Positions 36,401 through 55,619 of a DNA stretch of 64,000 bases are shown one piece after another (within the stretch, counting starts at the first letter, position 1; every line of letters starts with the position of its first letter). Under the pieces are notes generated by a model. That model did no database searches and was not told the DNA's origin. It was given only the letters and a program-made list of their open reading frames with translations. A program made the translations under genes and the position numbers. This DNA comes from Ulva prolifera (Eukaryota > Chlorophyta > Ulvophyceae > Ulvales > Ulvaceae): NCBI GenBank assembly GCA_023078555.1, contig CM041198.1:9781836-9845835 (forward strand), in the 5' to 3' direction.

Positions 36401-37689
36401 CGTTTGACCCAACTGCGCTGCGCAAGACAGACGTAATGAAGGAGCGCGAGGCTGCGTGGGGCAGGAGCTCCGCGTCGAGTCGGACTGCTTCGCGATCCCC
36501 TGACAAACGTGACCAAGACGTGAGGGGCCGAGCGATGGAAGACACTCTTGCCCTGGCCGTGCTCGAGAGCCTGCAGCTGCTTCGCATGCAGGATTATCAT
36601 GTCGCAGAGGCAACTCTCGAGGCTGCGTACCACAGGTACATGCGACGGCTTTCGGTGCGCAAGCGATTCGAGGAAGAGTCCAATTTTGGCATCGGCAGCA
36701 GCGGTGTCTCCACCCGCGGCAAGGGTATCGGGGTGCGGGCTGGGCCAAAGAAGGGGGCCGCCCGCAGCTCGAGCGCGAAGGCGCCGCGGCGGCGGTCGTC
36801 GGCGCTGGAGGATGCCGTTCACGAGCGGCCACACCGCAGCTCGTCGGCGTCCCGGCTACCGCAGTATGCGGCAATGTCGCCGAGGCCACCACCGGCATCG
36901 GCAACGCGGCGCCGGGCCGAGGAGCGTGCAGATGACCTGCGGGCTGCAAAGCAGGGGCGACCGCCCAAGGCGCCGGAGGGAGCTCGCCGGAGCGGAGAGG
37001 GGGCTGATAAGGGGATGTCCGGCGAGATGCAGCCGCTGCCAATCCGTCAGGGGACGGTGGATGAGCTGGAGGCGCACAGGAAGGGGGGCCCTGCTCTTGT
37101 GGCAGCTGGCAAGCGGCTAGGTGAAGCAGCAGACATCGAGGCGGCCGCTGCCCGGTCAGCGGCTGCTGCGGCGGCAATTGAAGAGGTGTCGCGCGCGACC
37201 GGCCCCGTCACACAGGTGAGCATCACAGACGACCGCGGGAGCATTGCAGATGCAACGTTCTTCTCTGTGGTTGACAGCCAGCTGCTTGATGAGTCTCTGA
37301 CTAGCGGCTTTGATGCTGAAACAATGGCGGCGATGCTGTCTCGCATTGACGCTGAGGTTGCGGCGATGCCGGGTGGGCACAGGGGTGATGGTGCGCATCG
37401 GCAGGGGCCACAGAGCGGTGGCCCACTGTCTTTCGGGCAGCGCCTGGAGGCTCGGGTAGGTGACATGGTGAGAGTGGGTGCGGTTCCTGCAGTTGTGCGG
37501 TATGTGGGGCCAGTGGCAACACTGGGGCTGGGGTCATGGGTAGGCTTGGAGCTGTCAATGGCCTGTGGCACATGCGATGGGTCATTGAATGGAGTTGAGT
37601 ACTTCAAGTGTGGCCAAAAGTGTGGGGCGTTCATTGCGGCGACCGCGCTGTCGCCAGATAATGATGACTCATTCGCCATGGATTCATAG
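30471..37689 (+). CDS. NIMA-related kinase fused to TPRG-repeat region and C-terminal CAP-Gly domain
   Basis: Exons, all in phase: 30471-30654, 30794-30921, 31032-31303, 31469-31721, 31799-31828 (small, least certain), 32096-33530, 33768-34948 and 35008-37689 (an alternative acceptor gives 35059). The product would be about 2,054 residues. Residues about 10-265 form a NEK kinase: glycine loop IGRGSFGEVF, catalytic lysine in YVLKKVRL, HPFVVPHYDSWVDRGHT (typical NEK), VVHRDLKPSN, GDFGLAT and GTAQYMSPE. Then come about 1,600 residues of basic, Ser/Pro/Thr-rich disordered sequence with a TPRG/ATPRG repeat tract, and a short helix (LALAVLESLQLLRMQDYHVA). Near the C-terminus is a CAP-Gly domain (about 1975-2045: GDMVRVGAVPAVVRYVG, LGSWVGLELS, NGVEYFKC). 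CAP-Gly binds tubulin or EB1 tails, and NEKs regulate cilia and centrosomes. The fusion is inferred from contiguous in-phase exons. Two adjacent genes remain possible, with the break most likely between 31721 and 32096. Confidence 0.8.
32630..33160 (+). repeat. Coding tandem TPRG/ATPRG repeat tract
   Basis: Within the large exon 32096-33530, short units such as TPRGAATPRGTATPRGT recur, often about 18 bases apart in the DNA. They give a basic Pro/Arg/Thr-rich segment typical of microtubule-binding or phosphorylated disordered regions. The opposite-strand frame over the same stretch (32506-33147) is only its shadow. Confidence 0.85.
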
Positions 37690-39813
37690 ACAGCAGACAA
37701 GGAAGGTCGAGGTACTGGTGTTCGTGTTCCTGGCGGAGAGAGCTGACAGCACCTTTTTTTGCGATTTCATTTGTGTATGACGGGCGTCCTGCTGCAGTAT
37801 GCGTAACATGCTTGGCAAGACTGCGGACACAGCGTGCACATTGTGCGCTGAGGTCCAAAAATTGGATGAGTTTCCGTTCATTGTGGATATCTGTCCAACA
37901 GCTGTGCCCATATCGTGGCCTAGCATATCTATTGGCACACAGAGTTTTCAGGGTAGCCTTCGATGTAGCCTCTTTAGGGAGGAAATTCGGATTCAATCGG
38001 GTGGGAATACGCGACTCGGCAGGACCATGGCTTCAGCAGCTCGATGCTAATGTTTCTGATTGGCGTTGTTTCTGCTAGTACTTCTGATTGAGGCAGATCA
38101 TGGCAACTGAATGCCAGAGTGTAACATTGATCTGTGTGAATCGTGTATCATGCTGCTTTGACTGAATTGGTGAAGTCAAAGAGTGTTGGGTAGGTGGCAT
38201 TTCATAAGCTTGCTCCAACATTGATTGTACCAGGTGTCACTGCTTGTATCAATGGTTACTTAGATCACTTGCGCTGCGCCTCTCGACACTTCTGCACAGC
38301 GGCCGGCGTGCACACTATTGAGACAACACAGCCGAACATCTGGGTATCTCTAGCGTGGCATAATCTCTGGCAGAGTGGGCACTAAATAGTGGCACTGATA
38401 GGGAGAGTATTTGCTGCAGCATGGAGCATGCTGCAGTACCAATTCTCTCTTGGGAGGTCCAGGACGGGACATGACTGCAATCAATGCCTTGCATAGCAGC
38501 GAGTGATACAACACGTTTCGGTCAGATGATTGCCGGGTCCACTTCCCACAGCCGTGAACACACGGGAGCTGCCTTCCCCACGCTGTACACATATAGAGGA
38601 CGGCACCCCACTTGGCGCTCATCAATCCGCCTTGAGGATGCCAATCCCGTCAATCATCATGCTATGCCAGGAGATGATTCTTGAGGAGATCGCACAATAT
38701 GGACAGTGGCTCACATTGACATCACGCTGCACCACCGATGCCCCCAACGAAGCATCTACAGGGCCGGCTGCAGCGCAGCTGTGTAGCCCTCCCTCATGTC
38801 TGGCAGCAGCGGCATCAGGTCCACAGCAGACACATAGATCATGCCGTTGGGCCCTTATGTGGCGGGGACATTGCAGCTGGGCAGCACTACGTGCAGTCAA
38901 GGAGTGGAACCGAGTCAGCCTTGCAGTACACAGTACAAGTAGCCTACACATCCATGAAAGGCAACGCGATACATCAATCTCACATGCACCAATCTCCCTA
39001 CCATTCTGTTATGTGCATTCTTCTTCGTTGATGGATTGTAAGTGCAGATGCCACAGGTAATGGCAGGTCTAAAAATCATTGGCACGTGCAAGCGACAATA
39101 CTTTTTATGAAGAAGACATTTCATGATGCTTCAGCTTGGTTCGGGCTGCTTGGCTGACCTTTTATTCCGATGAGCAAGCTCAAAAGCATGTGTCTACTAG
39201 TTGACAACAAGCTTCTCCTGGCACACTTGTGGACACGATAAGGAAGCGATACACGACGTCGTCTTCTGTACAGGAAGTCTGCGCATCTTAGCAGCCACGC
39301 ATTGGCGAGCGCACAACAACATCAATGCAGGCATTGGTGAATAAGGATGTTGGCATGAGATTTTGAGTTGAGCTGCCGCCAACCCTGATTGTCTTGCCCT
39401 CATCGGACTGCGGCATCATCAGCACATGCAAGTACAGTACAATTTTCGTTGATTCGTTTTCCAGTTTTGGCGACCTGCATCGTATTGTGGCAGCATGGTT
39501 GTCGCAGCACAGCTGCACCGCGTCGTAGCACATGGACAGTCACTCCGTGTACCATCGCGGGTAACTCGGCGAAGACATGTGGCCCGGGTATGAACACCAA
39601 ATTTCGCCACTATATTGCAGCGACCTTCTCATTTCCATCACCGACATTGTTGAAATGGCTTAGCGTGTCTGCCACAAGCAATGCTCGTGTCTAATTGATC
39701 ATGCTGTAAGGCACGAACTGAAAGGCTGTGCTGTCACCACCGAGGATCCCAGCCATCGTAAAACCAGGGACAGCCCTTTTTTCCCCCTGTGACCCTACTG
39801 CTACAATGTGACG
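37690..39813. other. Intergenic, no gene recognised
   Basis: Scattered frames below 180 codons. On the minus strand about 38910-38760 a protein-like stretch (HKGPNGMIYVSAVDLMPLL) suggests a possible minus-strand gene, but I cannot place exons or a family. Confidence 0.3.
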
Positions 39814-40664
39814 ATGCAGGCGAAGAACGATGATGCAGCACGAAAAGCTCTGCAAGATATGTTCAAGGGCCGTGATGATGTCTTGTCACAAAATGAGCAA
39901 ACCGAAGAAGGAGGTGGTAATGATGGTAGCGGCAAAGGCTCAGGGGGAAAAGGTCAGCACCGTATTCACATCACTGCAGCTGCAGTGGGTGATCTGCAAC
40001 ATGAACCATGTTCTATCACATAGAATTCTATGTCCGAGTATCACGCAAACAGCACATAGAATTGTCAGTGCAGTACTGATCCCTTCTTTGAGTGTGGCAT
40101 GTGTGCAGGTGGGTTTGGTGGGTTCAACTGGGGGCAATGGTGGGGTGGCTTCTCGGAGTGGATGGACCCCTACTTGAGATTCCTTGCAGCTTTCATCGTC
40201 CTCAGCTTTTTCCCAGTAGTTGTAGATCTAGCAACAGGTGGATGGAAAGTCGTGCCGCAGATTCTCAGATTAGATGGGAGCTCGCGTATGCAAACTGAGC
40301 GCCTGCAACGCAGTCATGTGGTGCGTCAGTTCCTCCTGGTGTCTGCTTCCACACAGGGCACTGGACAAGCCACAGCTCCATGCACTGCCGCACAATGCTA
40401 CTTGCTTCTGCATGTGCTGCGGCTTGATCTCATCGCTGCTTCTTTCTGACTCTGCTTTGCGATGCATTCAGCTATTTGATGCTAGTCTGCAGGTCACATG
40501 TATGCACAGCTTAGATCGCAGACAGTGACGTACGTCTAGTGGTGAATGGGAAGGGTGTCAACAAACTCGCCGTGCCCCTGCAGGAAGATCCAGATGGCAA
40601 GCTTGGTGAAGAGGAGCGGGATATCATGGAGAAATATGGTTCTGGCACGGACGACGTCCAATAA
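39814..40664 (+). CDS. Small single-pass membrane protein, family unknown
   Basis: Three exons with exact phase: 39814-39952, 40109-40285 and 40522-40664 (stop TAA), giving 152 residues. The N-terminus is hydrophilic (KALQDMFKGRDDVL) with a glycine-rich linker. After the first splice comes GGFGGFNWGQWWGGFSEWMD, rich in Gly and Trp, then a hydrophobic segment (about 67-88, RFLAAFIVLSFFPVVVDLAT). The C-terminal half is soluble and charged (NGKGVNKLAVPLQEDPDGKL, EEERDIMEKYGSG). The clean phasing and conserved-looking aromatic block argue that it is a real gene. The start is uncertain: a TGCAG lies just after the ATG, so an upstream exon, perhaps with a transit peptide, may exist. I do not recognise the family; an organelle membrane protein is a guess. 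Confidence 0.6.
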
Positions 40665-42465
40665 AATTTTGCATAGCGACTAAGTCGTTTGTAGCCAATC
40701 CATCGCGATTATAGTAAGCGCATGCACCGGGTTCAAGCGTCCTATGTCGCACTCGAACGATTCGGTGTTTATGGGTACTTTGAAGGAAGTTCACATATCT
40801 CATGCCGCATATCATGCGGCAGGCATGGCGCTGGAGGAATGTTCTTGTAACCTGTAATGCTGCCAAAAGGGCTATGATGCTGCCGTACGGAATGTTAATG
40901 TGCAACACATCACGTACTTGTCAGACACTGCATGCCTTGGTTGGCAGCCCATGTGCCAGTGGTAGCAAGGCACCGACAACATGCAAGGAGCCCAGATCAG
41001 CAATCTTGAGCTGTACGCGTCACTTGTCAGGCTTGGCATGGGCAGCAATAATGGTGGTAGGACTGCTGGATGGGCGATTGGGGCTCCGCGGGTAATGCTG
41101 CATGCAGGGCAACTCGACGAGTATATAGAGGCCCGCTCGCCACGGCGCGGGGCTTCAGCTCGCGGCCTTGCCAGGCATCAGCTGACGCGTGACGATACAC
41201 TGCGAACCAGCGGGCTTGAACTTCAAATATAAACTGATCTAGTTCGTAGTGGTATGCCGCATGTTTTCTCTGCTGTGGCGCCTCAGATACATCCTTTTCT
41301 TGGTTGTACAACACATTTTGAAGCTCTCCGAACCCTTCGTCCGCTGAGTGTTTGCGATCACGTCGAGTCAGTTGACGCATGTGCATCAGAACATGACACG
41401 TTGCTAATTTCTCGAGCTTTCTATCGGTGTGATAGGCACTGCCCATTAGACTACTCGACAACAGCGTAGTCTGAAGATTCAACTCCCGACCTAGTGTCCA
41501 TCTTCGCAGGTGACACGAAATCAATTTGTTGCCATCGTCAGAGCATCCTGATCTGCTGCCGGAGTTGATCGGTTTTTGGCACGAACGTCATCGCTCAGTG
41601 TGAGCACTGGACAAACCCGGGGAAATATGTCCGTCTACGGTGACAGGGCAGTTTGTCGATTACCTACAGCGCATAACATAGAGCATAATGCTTTCTTGAC
41701 GTAAGCGATGGAGTGGTGGCTCTGCGCAAACAGGGCACGGCTCAGGATCTCAGTTAACAAAAGCAACCTTTGTGGCTTGGCAAGGGCCAAGCTTATGCAC
41801 CTTCGGTGTCCACATGTTCCAGGCGCACTCTATGAGATCTAGCAAATCATGGTTGGGATGATGGCTAGGAACAATTTGGACGAGCATCGACAAGCTCTGC
41901 AGCAGCCAATAGGCTGCTGGGGCATGGTGTACAGCATTGTTCCGCTTGAGCACCAGATGCTTCATTCCGCGAGGTGAGATCTGCGCTTAAGCATTGTTCA
42001 AGCTTCGAGGTGGACCATATTGAAACGATACGATGCCGTTTGCCCTGGGTGCTTGCAGACTGGAAGATCACACGAACAGCACTGCACATTTGCAAAAAGA
42101 GGCAGCACAGGTGAGCCCCCACAACGTATGCATTCCATCACATCAGCCGAGTACTTCACAAATGGGAGTCTGCTCCTGCAGGCTATTTCTATCCTGGAAC
42201 GGGCCAAGTCGTCGCGAGGCAGGCCTGTGACAGGTACGCTTCATTATGTCCAACAAATTGTGGATGTGCATAGCCAATGCCACGGCAAGCTTTGATATTG
42301 GTGCACCGAAGCAGCTGGTAGCACAATTTCTGCCAACCCTCGCACACAGCGACATGCGGACCATCCGCTAGCCTGGTGCTGGCATGGGTGCGATCAGATG
42401 CACTGTGTTAGCGTTAGGTCGCCCACATCATCAGCATTCATTGGCCAGCCGCCAAGTCCTGAACA
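40665..42465. other. Intergenic, nothing recognised
   Basis: The longest frame is about 165 codons on the minus strand (41027-41524) and has no motif. The start exon of the RecQ gene may lie in the last part. Confidence 0.4.
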
Positions 42466-49199
<6,734 letters not shown>

Positions 49200-52040
49200 T
49201 CTGTTCCTGGAATGCCGTGGCTTTGGCATTTCCAGCCACTCCAGCGGGCTCATGCACGACCACAGTCCAGAAGCACTTGCAGCTGACACCAAATTGTTGG
49301 CCGAGCTTGGCGAAGGTCTCAATGTGAAAGAGTAGCCTGGGGCAAGTGCAAGAGACCATCAAGCGTCAGCAGCACCACCACAGTACTATAATGCAAATAA
49401 GGCAGCAATGCCAGGCACAAGCCTGGCCAACACCACAGCAGATGTATTTATTCCTTTGCACCAACGCCCTGATTGAAGGCAGACTCACAGCGCCCGCATC
49501 CGTGGCGGGTCTCTGTACGTCCTCGCTGGTCCTGTGTCCTGCCCAGTGGACGTTGTAGATGAGGGGCAGCCTACCTCTATGCTGCAGTCCATCAGCAAAA
49601 ACATTCTACAGCCTCCACAACCTTGCTGAGTTGCACAGCCAGTGGGCTGCAAGGGCAAGCATGGAGATGAGCTAGGTGCATGGCAGGGGATGCGCCCGTG
49701 GTTTAGACACAACAGGCAAGCGTGTAGACGTAGTGGGATCTGCCTGTGGGCCGCCCCATCCTTCACATCACAGAACAGTGTCGCAGTGGGAGGGGGGGTC
49801 GGGTTTGTACTGGCATGGCTGCAAGGCGAAATGTAATATTGTCATGTTTCAACCCATGTATGATGCCCCAAACGCACACATCCACCCCCCACTGATGGCG
49901 GTGGCTCGCGTGTGCAGTGTTCCTCTTCTTGCGCTGTGTGCATAGCCTGTGGTGCGACCTGCCACTGCAGAATGGTCCTTATGACACACTCACCCACTGC
50001 CGCAGCCTCCTCCTGGTGTCAGAATGTAAGACTCCCGTCCCTACTCTTTGCGCGGGCCTCCAAATCTCCCCATGTATACTGGCAGAACCGCCGCGCCGTA
50101 CCTGAGCCGCCACCGCAGAGCGTCGAGGCTGTGCTGGCCCCGACGTACCAGCACCAGGGTATGCAGACACCAACCGCAACGTGTGCCGGGAAGAGCTCAA
50201 GAGGGAGGCGGCACTGCGTCATGGCAGAGATCGCCGGGAGATGGCGCCATATGGCCAAAGAGAGTTTGCTTGCCACTACGGCCAGCTGGCCGGCGAGACT
50301 ACATTAAATGGAACCGCGAGGCACGTCGAACTCCGATGCTCGCGTGGCGTGCCATCAGCAGGCGAATGCCGCGAATGTAGCGTGCGATTGCGTGGCAGAG
50401 CATCGTCAATACATCGCGTATTGTGTTCTTGAGGAGCAGCCGCCTGGGGTCAGCATCAGACCCTGCAGTGACGTTAGCAAGCCTGTTGGGGAATGCATCC
50501 ACAGCTGGGCCAAGCCGCCCTGGCTTCTCATACGCGGGCTGGGGCAAGGTGAAGGCGCCTGCTCTGCTACTTGTTGCACTGGTCTCTGGCAGCAGCCTCT
50601 GGCGCGCCGCTGTCGCGGAGCGCTGCGGTGCAGACGTTGGAGGAGCCTGCGGGTGGGTGACGTGTGCGTGCGCACGCGACACCGGTGCATTTGAACAGAA
50701 CGCAAGAATGTCGCCGGGCCGAGCGGCCCTGCACAAGAGGGGCAAGGCCTCTGACTGGGCGAGATGTGTGGGGCCAATGCCTGCGGTTACTGTTGCGTCC
50801 CACAGAGCTGCCGGGGGTGTGAAGGGAGGCAAGGTGCTCGTGAGGGGGGGGCGCCTGGGCGCCAAAAGAGAAACCCGGGGCACGGTTGTAAGGTCGGCGG
50901 ATAGGTGTATGCTGGAAGGAAAAAGGCGAGGAGGCAGGTAGCACCGCAGGGACAGCGCACGGTCTGAAACAAAGAGCAGCAACGCCGCGCATTCAAGCCG
51001 TAGCAAGGATCCCAGGCAGAACATGCAGCCACCCAACACCACCATGCAACCAACTCGCGCCCCACCAAAGTGAACACCACGCACCCACATCCAGCTGTGA
51101 TGGATGCATTCTTTGGCCGCATAGCAGTCAGGCGCATCCACACAACTCACGGACACATCAGCAACAGCGGCACCCAAGGCGGCCCAACACGATACTGTCC
51201 GGCCGGACTGCCCAACTGCGGGGGGCCGCAGCCCTCACCAACGTTAAACACCCCCCACTCCCCCTTCCCCCAAACACAGCTGCTGCGCAGCTGTCTCAAC
51301 GCCGCACCGCCCACCGACCACACCCTATGACCTGCCACTTCAGGGCAGTGGCGGCTCTGACGCAATGACCCCCGGCCATTTATCCGGTCGGCTGACCACC
51401 TCACCGCGTGACCAGCAGCACTGATCAGTGCTGTTCGAACAGCCAGAAGGCAGAGGGCAACAGGGGCTAGCGTCCAGCGGACCAAGACCGGCGGTACGCC
51501 GTTTAGGCCAGATGGCGTGTGAGCGAGGCAGATGTGTCACAATTGGACGAAGCGAGCGAGGCAGGTAGCACCGCGGGAAACAACCAGGGGAACCTCACAC
51601 CCACGCAACCAGCAACACGCTGAACAGACCAACACACCCATGGCGTGTGAGCAGCGAGGCAGATGTGTGTATATACTCTAGTTATCACACGCTGTAAGAC
51701 GACATTTCGAGATTGACGGCGATAGCAATGCATGCCGCACACGCGAACGGTCGATCGATTGAAATTGACTTTCTTTCAAGCTGATCCACTTGGGCCCAAT
51801 TGCGTTTGACACGTGTCTCATTGTCAGCTGCGCGATATACATCGGTGGATTCGAGTGTGCAGAGGAACGGTGGCTTGACGAGCCATGTCGGACGTATCTG
51901 TGCTCCACGCAGCGCGCGTCAATATACCTGACGCAACGGATAGACTAGCCTACACGATGCATTATATCTGAGCAGTGGTCGGCAAATTTGACAGCGGTTA
52001 CCGAGCGGCGATCCTCCTGTATCAACGCCAACCCGAGATC
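49200..52040. other. Intergenic with dispersed repeats; possible unplaced exon at 50190-50400
   Basis: A plus-strand stretch after a TATGCAG acceptor near 50166 (VCREELKREAALRHGRDRRE) looks coding but has no family I recognise. The GC-rich part from 50430 to 51660 carries repeat heads at 50931-50947 and 51558-51574, and the long frames there are compositional. Confidence 0.35.
50931..51660 (+). repeat. Two copies of the GAGGCAGGTAGCACCGC dispersed repeat
   Basis: Cores lie at 50931-50947 and 51558-51574, both on the plus strand and exact. The second is followed by GGGAAACAACCAGGGGAACC and CACACCCACGCAAC, as in the copy at 143. The sequence ATGGCGTGTGAGC followed by a GAGGCAGATGTGT-type end occurs just before the second head (near 51512) and again near 51640, suggesting an element boundary or duplicated flank. 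Confidence 0.7.
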
Positions 52041-55000
52041 ATGTCTACACACAACGAAACCCGCTGCAGCTTCGTCGCTGATCCAGCAGTTGTGTACTTC
52101 CCAATTTCATCGCCAGGTTACGCTCTGCGTCAATCTGTCAAAGTCGTGAACAGTGGCAAGCTGTCAGCGAGGATGCATGTGTTTCCTTGCAAGCGCCCGG
52201 TATTCAGCGTATTGATGGACTCGAAAAAAGGCTTTATAGCACCGGGGATGCATCAGACCATGGATATCACATGCATCCCGGAATGCCTAGATGTTTTGGA
52301 AGAGGAAGTGGTGGTGTATGGTGAGGTACGTCGCACCAAGAACGGGTGGTATGCACAACAGCCCGATGACATCGCCTGAGGCGCATGTTGTGACATCATA
52401 CACACTGTGTGTTCGAAGGCAAGTGCACACACGCCATGTACAGGTGATTGGCCTTCCTGGGAACAGCAGACAACTTCTGACAATTCCAGTTTATTGCTTC
52501 CCCGGCGCAACATCCCTCAAATTTCCCAAATTTCTCGATTTTGGAAACGTGCATGTGGGGACCCGTGTCCAGCGAGATGTTTCATTGGAAGTAGATATTG
52601 GTGTTGCGTTCGAATTCCGGCTGCACCTGAGCAGTTTGCAATCCGACTTTCGCATCTCACCGTCCTCAGGCGTCATTCCAGCAAATGGAAGTGTCAGTAT
52701 TGCCATATCATTCCATCCAAAAAGCTTGATTACTCAGAGGGCGGAGTTGATGCTTGAGGTCTCACAATTCAACACAGCTCCTTTTGTATGTGTGCTGCTG
52801 GGCGTTGCACGTCCAGGCTCGATTAGAGATGATACAATCAAGGCGTACCTAGGAGAGTTACCAGCCACAGCTGCAGAGCTAGACGGACAGCATCATCTCG
52901 ATCGTGCTAAGCGCCAGATTCTGAAGACATCTGCTCGAGGAGGTGCTGGCCATGGAGATGCTCACACCGAAGCCAAGTGGCGACGCCGCAAACTGAGGCC
53001 TCTCACAGTGTGATCCTTGCCATATTCTCGTGTATAGTACAACATGTAGAAGATATGTTGAACATTTTGGCCGGATTATGCACTGGCTATGGCGTTGCAC
53101 ACTGGTGCGCCACGCATGATGCTATTAGTATTACATACAATAAGTGGGTCGCAGTGAAGGGTGCAAAGGGCCGGCCGAAGAAACAGCAGAATGCTGTGCA
53201 CGAATGTACCATGCCCAAGCGTTTGAACCACTCAGACGTGGCAAGGATGCTAGGAAGACCTGATGCAGAGGCGCACCTTGCAAGGGCGCGAGCTCAGACG
53301 TCCACACTGCAGGACCTGGCCCAGGACGAGGTCTCTCAGCAGCTATCACCTCTGGAGAACCTTGCTCTAGATGCTGATACTAAGGTATTGTGAAGTACTG
53401 CTTAGCGGTCCCTGCTTGTCTTTCATGACCTTCCTCGACGCCTTCTTGTTTGGCCCAGCGACTGGCGATAAAATACAGCACGCAGTCTGCACTGAAGCTT
53501 GGCTCGGCTTCTGGCTGTTGGCCGTGAATCAGTACAGAGCTCTGAGCGGTTTGTGTCAGATGTGCCTGTACATCCTGCAAGGACTGTGAACGTGCTGCAG
53601 ATGGCGATCTTCATGGAGCAGCTACAGAAGGTAAAAGACCATGAGAAGCGGGTTAAGTCATCGTTCCAGGTGCACCTGGGCACAGAACCTCCCACTCAGG
53701 CAGAGCAGGAGCGCATGGCAGCTCTGCGTGCCGAGCATGCTGCACGCATGCGTGCTCGCGAGTATGAGGCCGCAGCAAGCCGCACCGAAACAGAGCTGCA
53801 TGTCGCAGGTGCCCTGTGTGCTCGCTCTGGCAGAGCAGTCACGGCCCAGGCAGAATCCGGCCCTGCTATCCCAGACTCCTCCAAGGAGTTCGGACCTCAA
53901 CCAAACAATGGTGGGGGAGACGCGAGTGCAGACCATGGCTGCCAGGAGAGCAGCCCTTCCGAGTATGTCATGGATGCACTGCGCGGTAGTGTCTTGCATG
54001 ATGATCTCGCCAAACGCGCTTTCTCGCGGAACCGATTTTTGGCAGCCGGAAGACTAATCATTATCAGGTGAATGCTCCCTACATTTCCTTTGTCGAATTA
54101 CTCTTGCTGCCCACATGTGGCATCGCACAACCAAAGCTCCATCCATTGGGGTACGGCAGTGAATCTTTCATGTGGCTGTGTCATGTGAATCTGGCATGCT
54201 TATGTGTATGGTTGCTGTGAAGGAACCGCGCTGGGAAGCGGCTTCAAAAGATCCAGGCGCTGCTCAAGCAGCTGGACTGGGACAAGCAGAAGGTCCAAGA
54301 GGAGGTGGCAGTGCCCCACCTGCTGGCCCCAGACGCCATGGGAGACCGGCCGGGGCTGCACCCGGCCGAGGTTCGTGCTCTAAGTGACACAACAACGTCA
54401 CTGCCGCCCCAGTTCAGTGAAGTCAACTTCTTCAGCATGAAACCTGTGGAAGTGGCACCTTATGGTGGATTCACTGAGCTGGCACTGGCTGAGCTGGAGG
54501 TTCCATCTGACTACATGCAGCTGGGGTACGAACCTGAGGACCACTTTGGGTGGGAAGAGTACATCCCTGAAATGCATCACATGGAGTTGGAGACGGGGGC
54601 TGTCGAGGAGGACGTGGACCCGCTGCCGGTCGCGGCGATGGCGGCATACGTCCCACAAGGTTTCAATGCATCGCATGCGGAGCTGCCGGCAGCAGCGCTG
54701 CGCAGCACGGCCAGCGTCGAGAGCATAGGCGGGAAGTGGCTGCGCACGCAGACAGGGGTGGTCGCACAGGAGCTGCCGGTGTGGGGCATGGGCCCGGACT
54801 ACTTGCCACAGCCCATAGAGCTGGCGCAGCGGCGGTGCATGGAGTGCGAGGCTCCAGAGAGCAATGCGCTTCGCGCAACCACCGGGCTGCCTCTTCTGAC
54901 TGAGGCGTGGAGGCCACGCCATGGAAATAGAGTGCTGGCGCGCAGCTCCCGGGCTGATGGGGGCTTGCCAGTGGAACTGTTGCACGATCCAGGAGAGCGT

Positions 55001-55619
55001 ACAGAGCAGCTGGTGGTGAGGCATCTGGTCTATGCCTTGCGACGAAGATGCACGTGTGGGTCGTGGGTTGTGCTGTGCGTTGCTGTTGTGACCACAGTGC
55101 AGATACCCCTTGGACGCAACTTGAGCTACATCTATGGCACACAGACGGCATATTGGCGTGTAGGACCATGGCATAAAGGTGCCAGTGAGGCTGCCGACGA
55201 AGGAAGGGGTTGGTAAATGGCTGCCGGCAGAGGTACCGAACTGCCTGGTCAACAATGGCGAGGTGCCTGAATCTCTCATCGCCGAAAACCTGGATCAGAA
55301 CTTTGAAGGGCTTAATTTGGAGAGGCAGGTGCGCTGCTGCAGACCGCTCCATCAGCTATCAGCATTCACGGAGCGATGCTCCTCAGACAAAAGGGTTGGA
55401 GCTTCACCTACTACCATGTAATGATGCATGCATGGATCCATGGATGCATGCATGCAATGTTCCAGGTAAGATTGTTGAGTATGCATCCGTATACAGGAGG
55501 CCAGAGGAAATGCTGATTCGAGACTGCGAAAGAAGTTTGAGGAACAGATGTCTGCATTCGACGGGGAGGCACGTCTTCTTAGCAGTATGGCGAGAAAACC
55601 CTGCCACCATCATATCTGA
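52041..55619 (+). CDS. CFAP221: CFAP221 (PCDP1) ciliary central-pair protein
   Basis: A calmodulin-binding component of the axonemal central pair projection in the family's known role. Exon 1 is 52041-52325 (MSTHNETRC start; VKVVNSGKLSARMHVFPC, an ASH/MSP-like fold). Exon 2 runs 52444 to about 52984 (KFLDFGNVHVGTRVQRDVSL, FRISPSSGVIPANGSVSI, EVSQFNTAPFVCVLLGVA). A third runs about 53155-53391 (PKRLNHSDVARMLGRP); the 53601-54068 exon contains the family landmark FQVHLGTEPPT. Another from 54223 (LQKIQALLKQLDWDKQKVQ, FFSMKPVEVAPY) continues to about 54940. Others are about 55168-55327 (LPTKEGVGKWLPAEVPNCL) and a last helical piece near 55495-55619 (ADSRLRKKFEEQMSAFD). ASH-like domains followed by the QVHLG helix match human CFAP221. 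The junctions 52325/52444, 53391/53601 and 54068/54223 keep phase; the others are approximate. An upstream in-frame GTG stretch to 51975 was not used because no ATG supports it. Confidence 0.85.

Noticed and set aside
35963..37177. 404-codon minus-strand frame
   Set aside because: It is the shadow of the large plus-strand exon that ends in the CAP-Gly domain; no motif, and the composition mirrors the coding strand.
50299..51177. 292-codon minus-strand frame
   Set aside because: Covers repeat-rich GC DNA, with no recognisable motif; other long frames overlap it on the plus strand.
54898..55216. Continuation of the CFAP221 frame to 55216
   Set aside because: After about 54940 the frame turns into cysteine- and glycine-rich noise, and the next in-phase exon starts at an AAG acceptor near 55168; the tail is probably intron.
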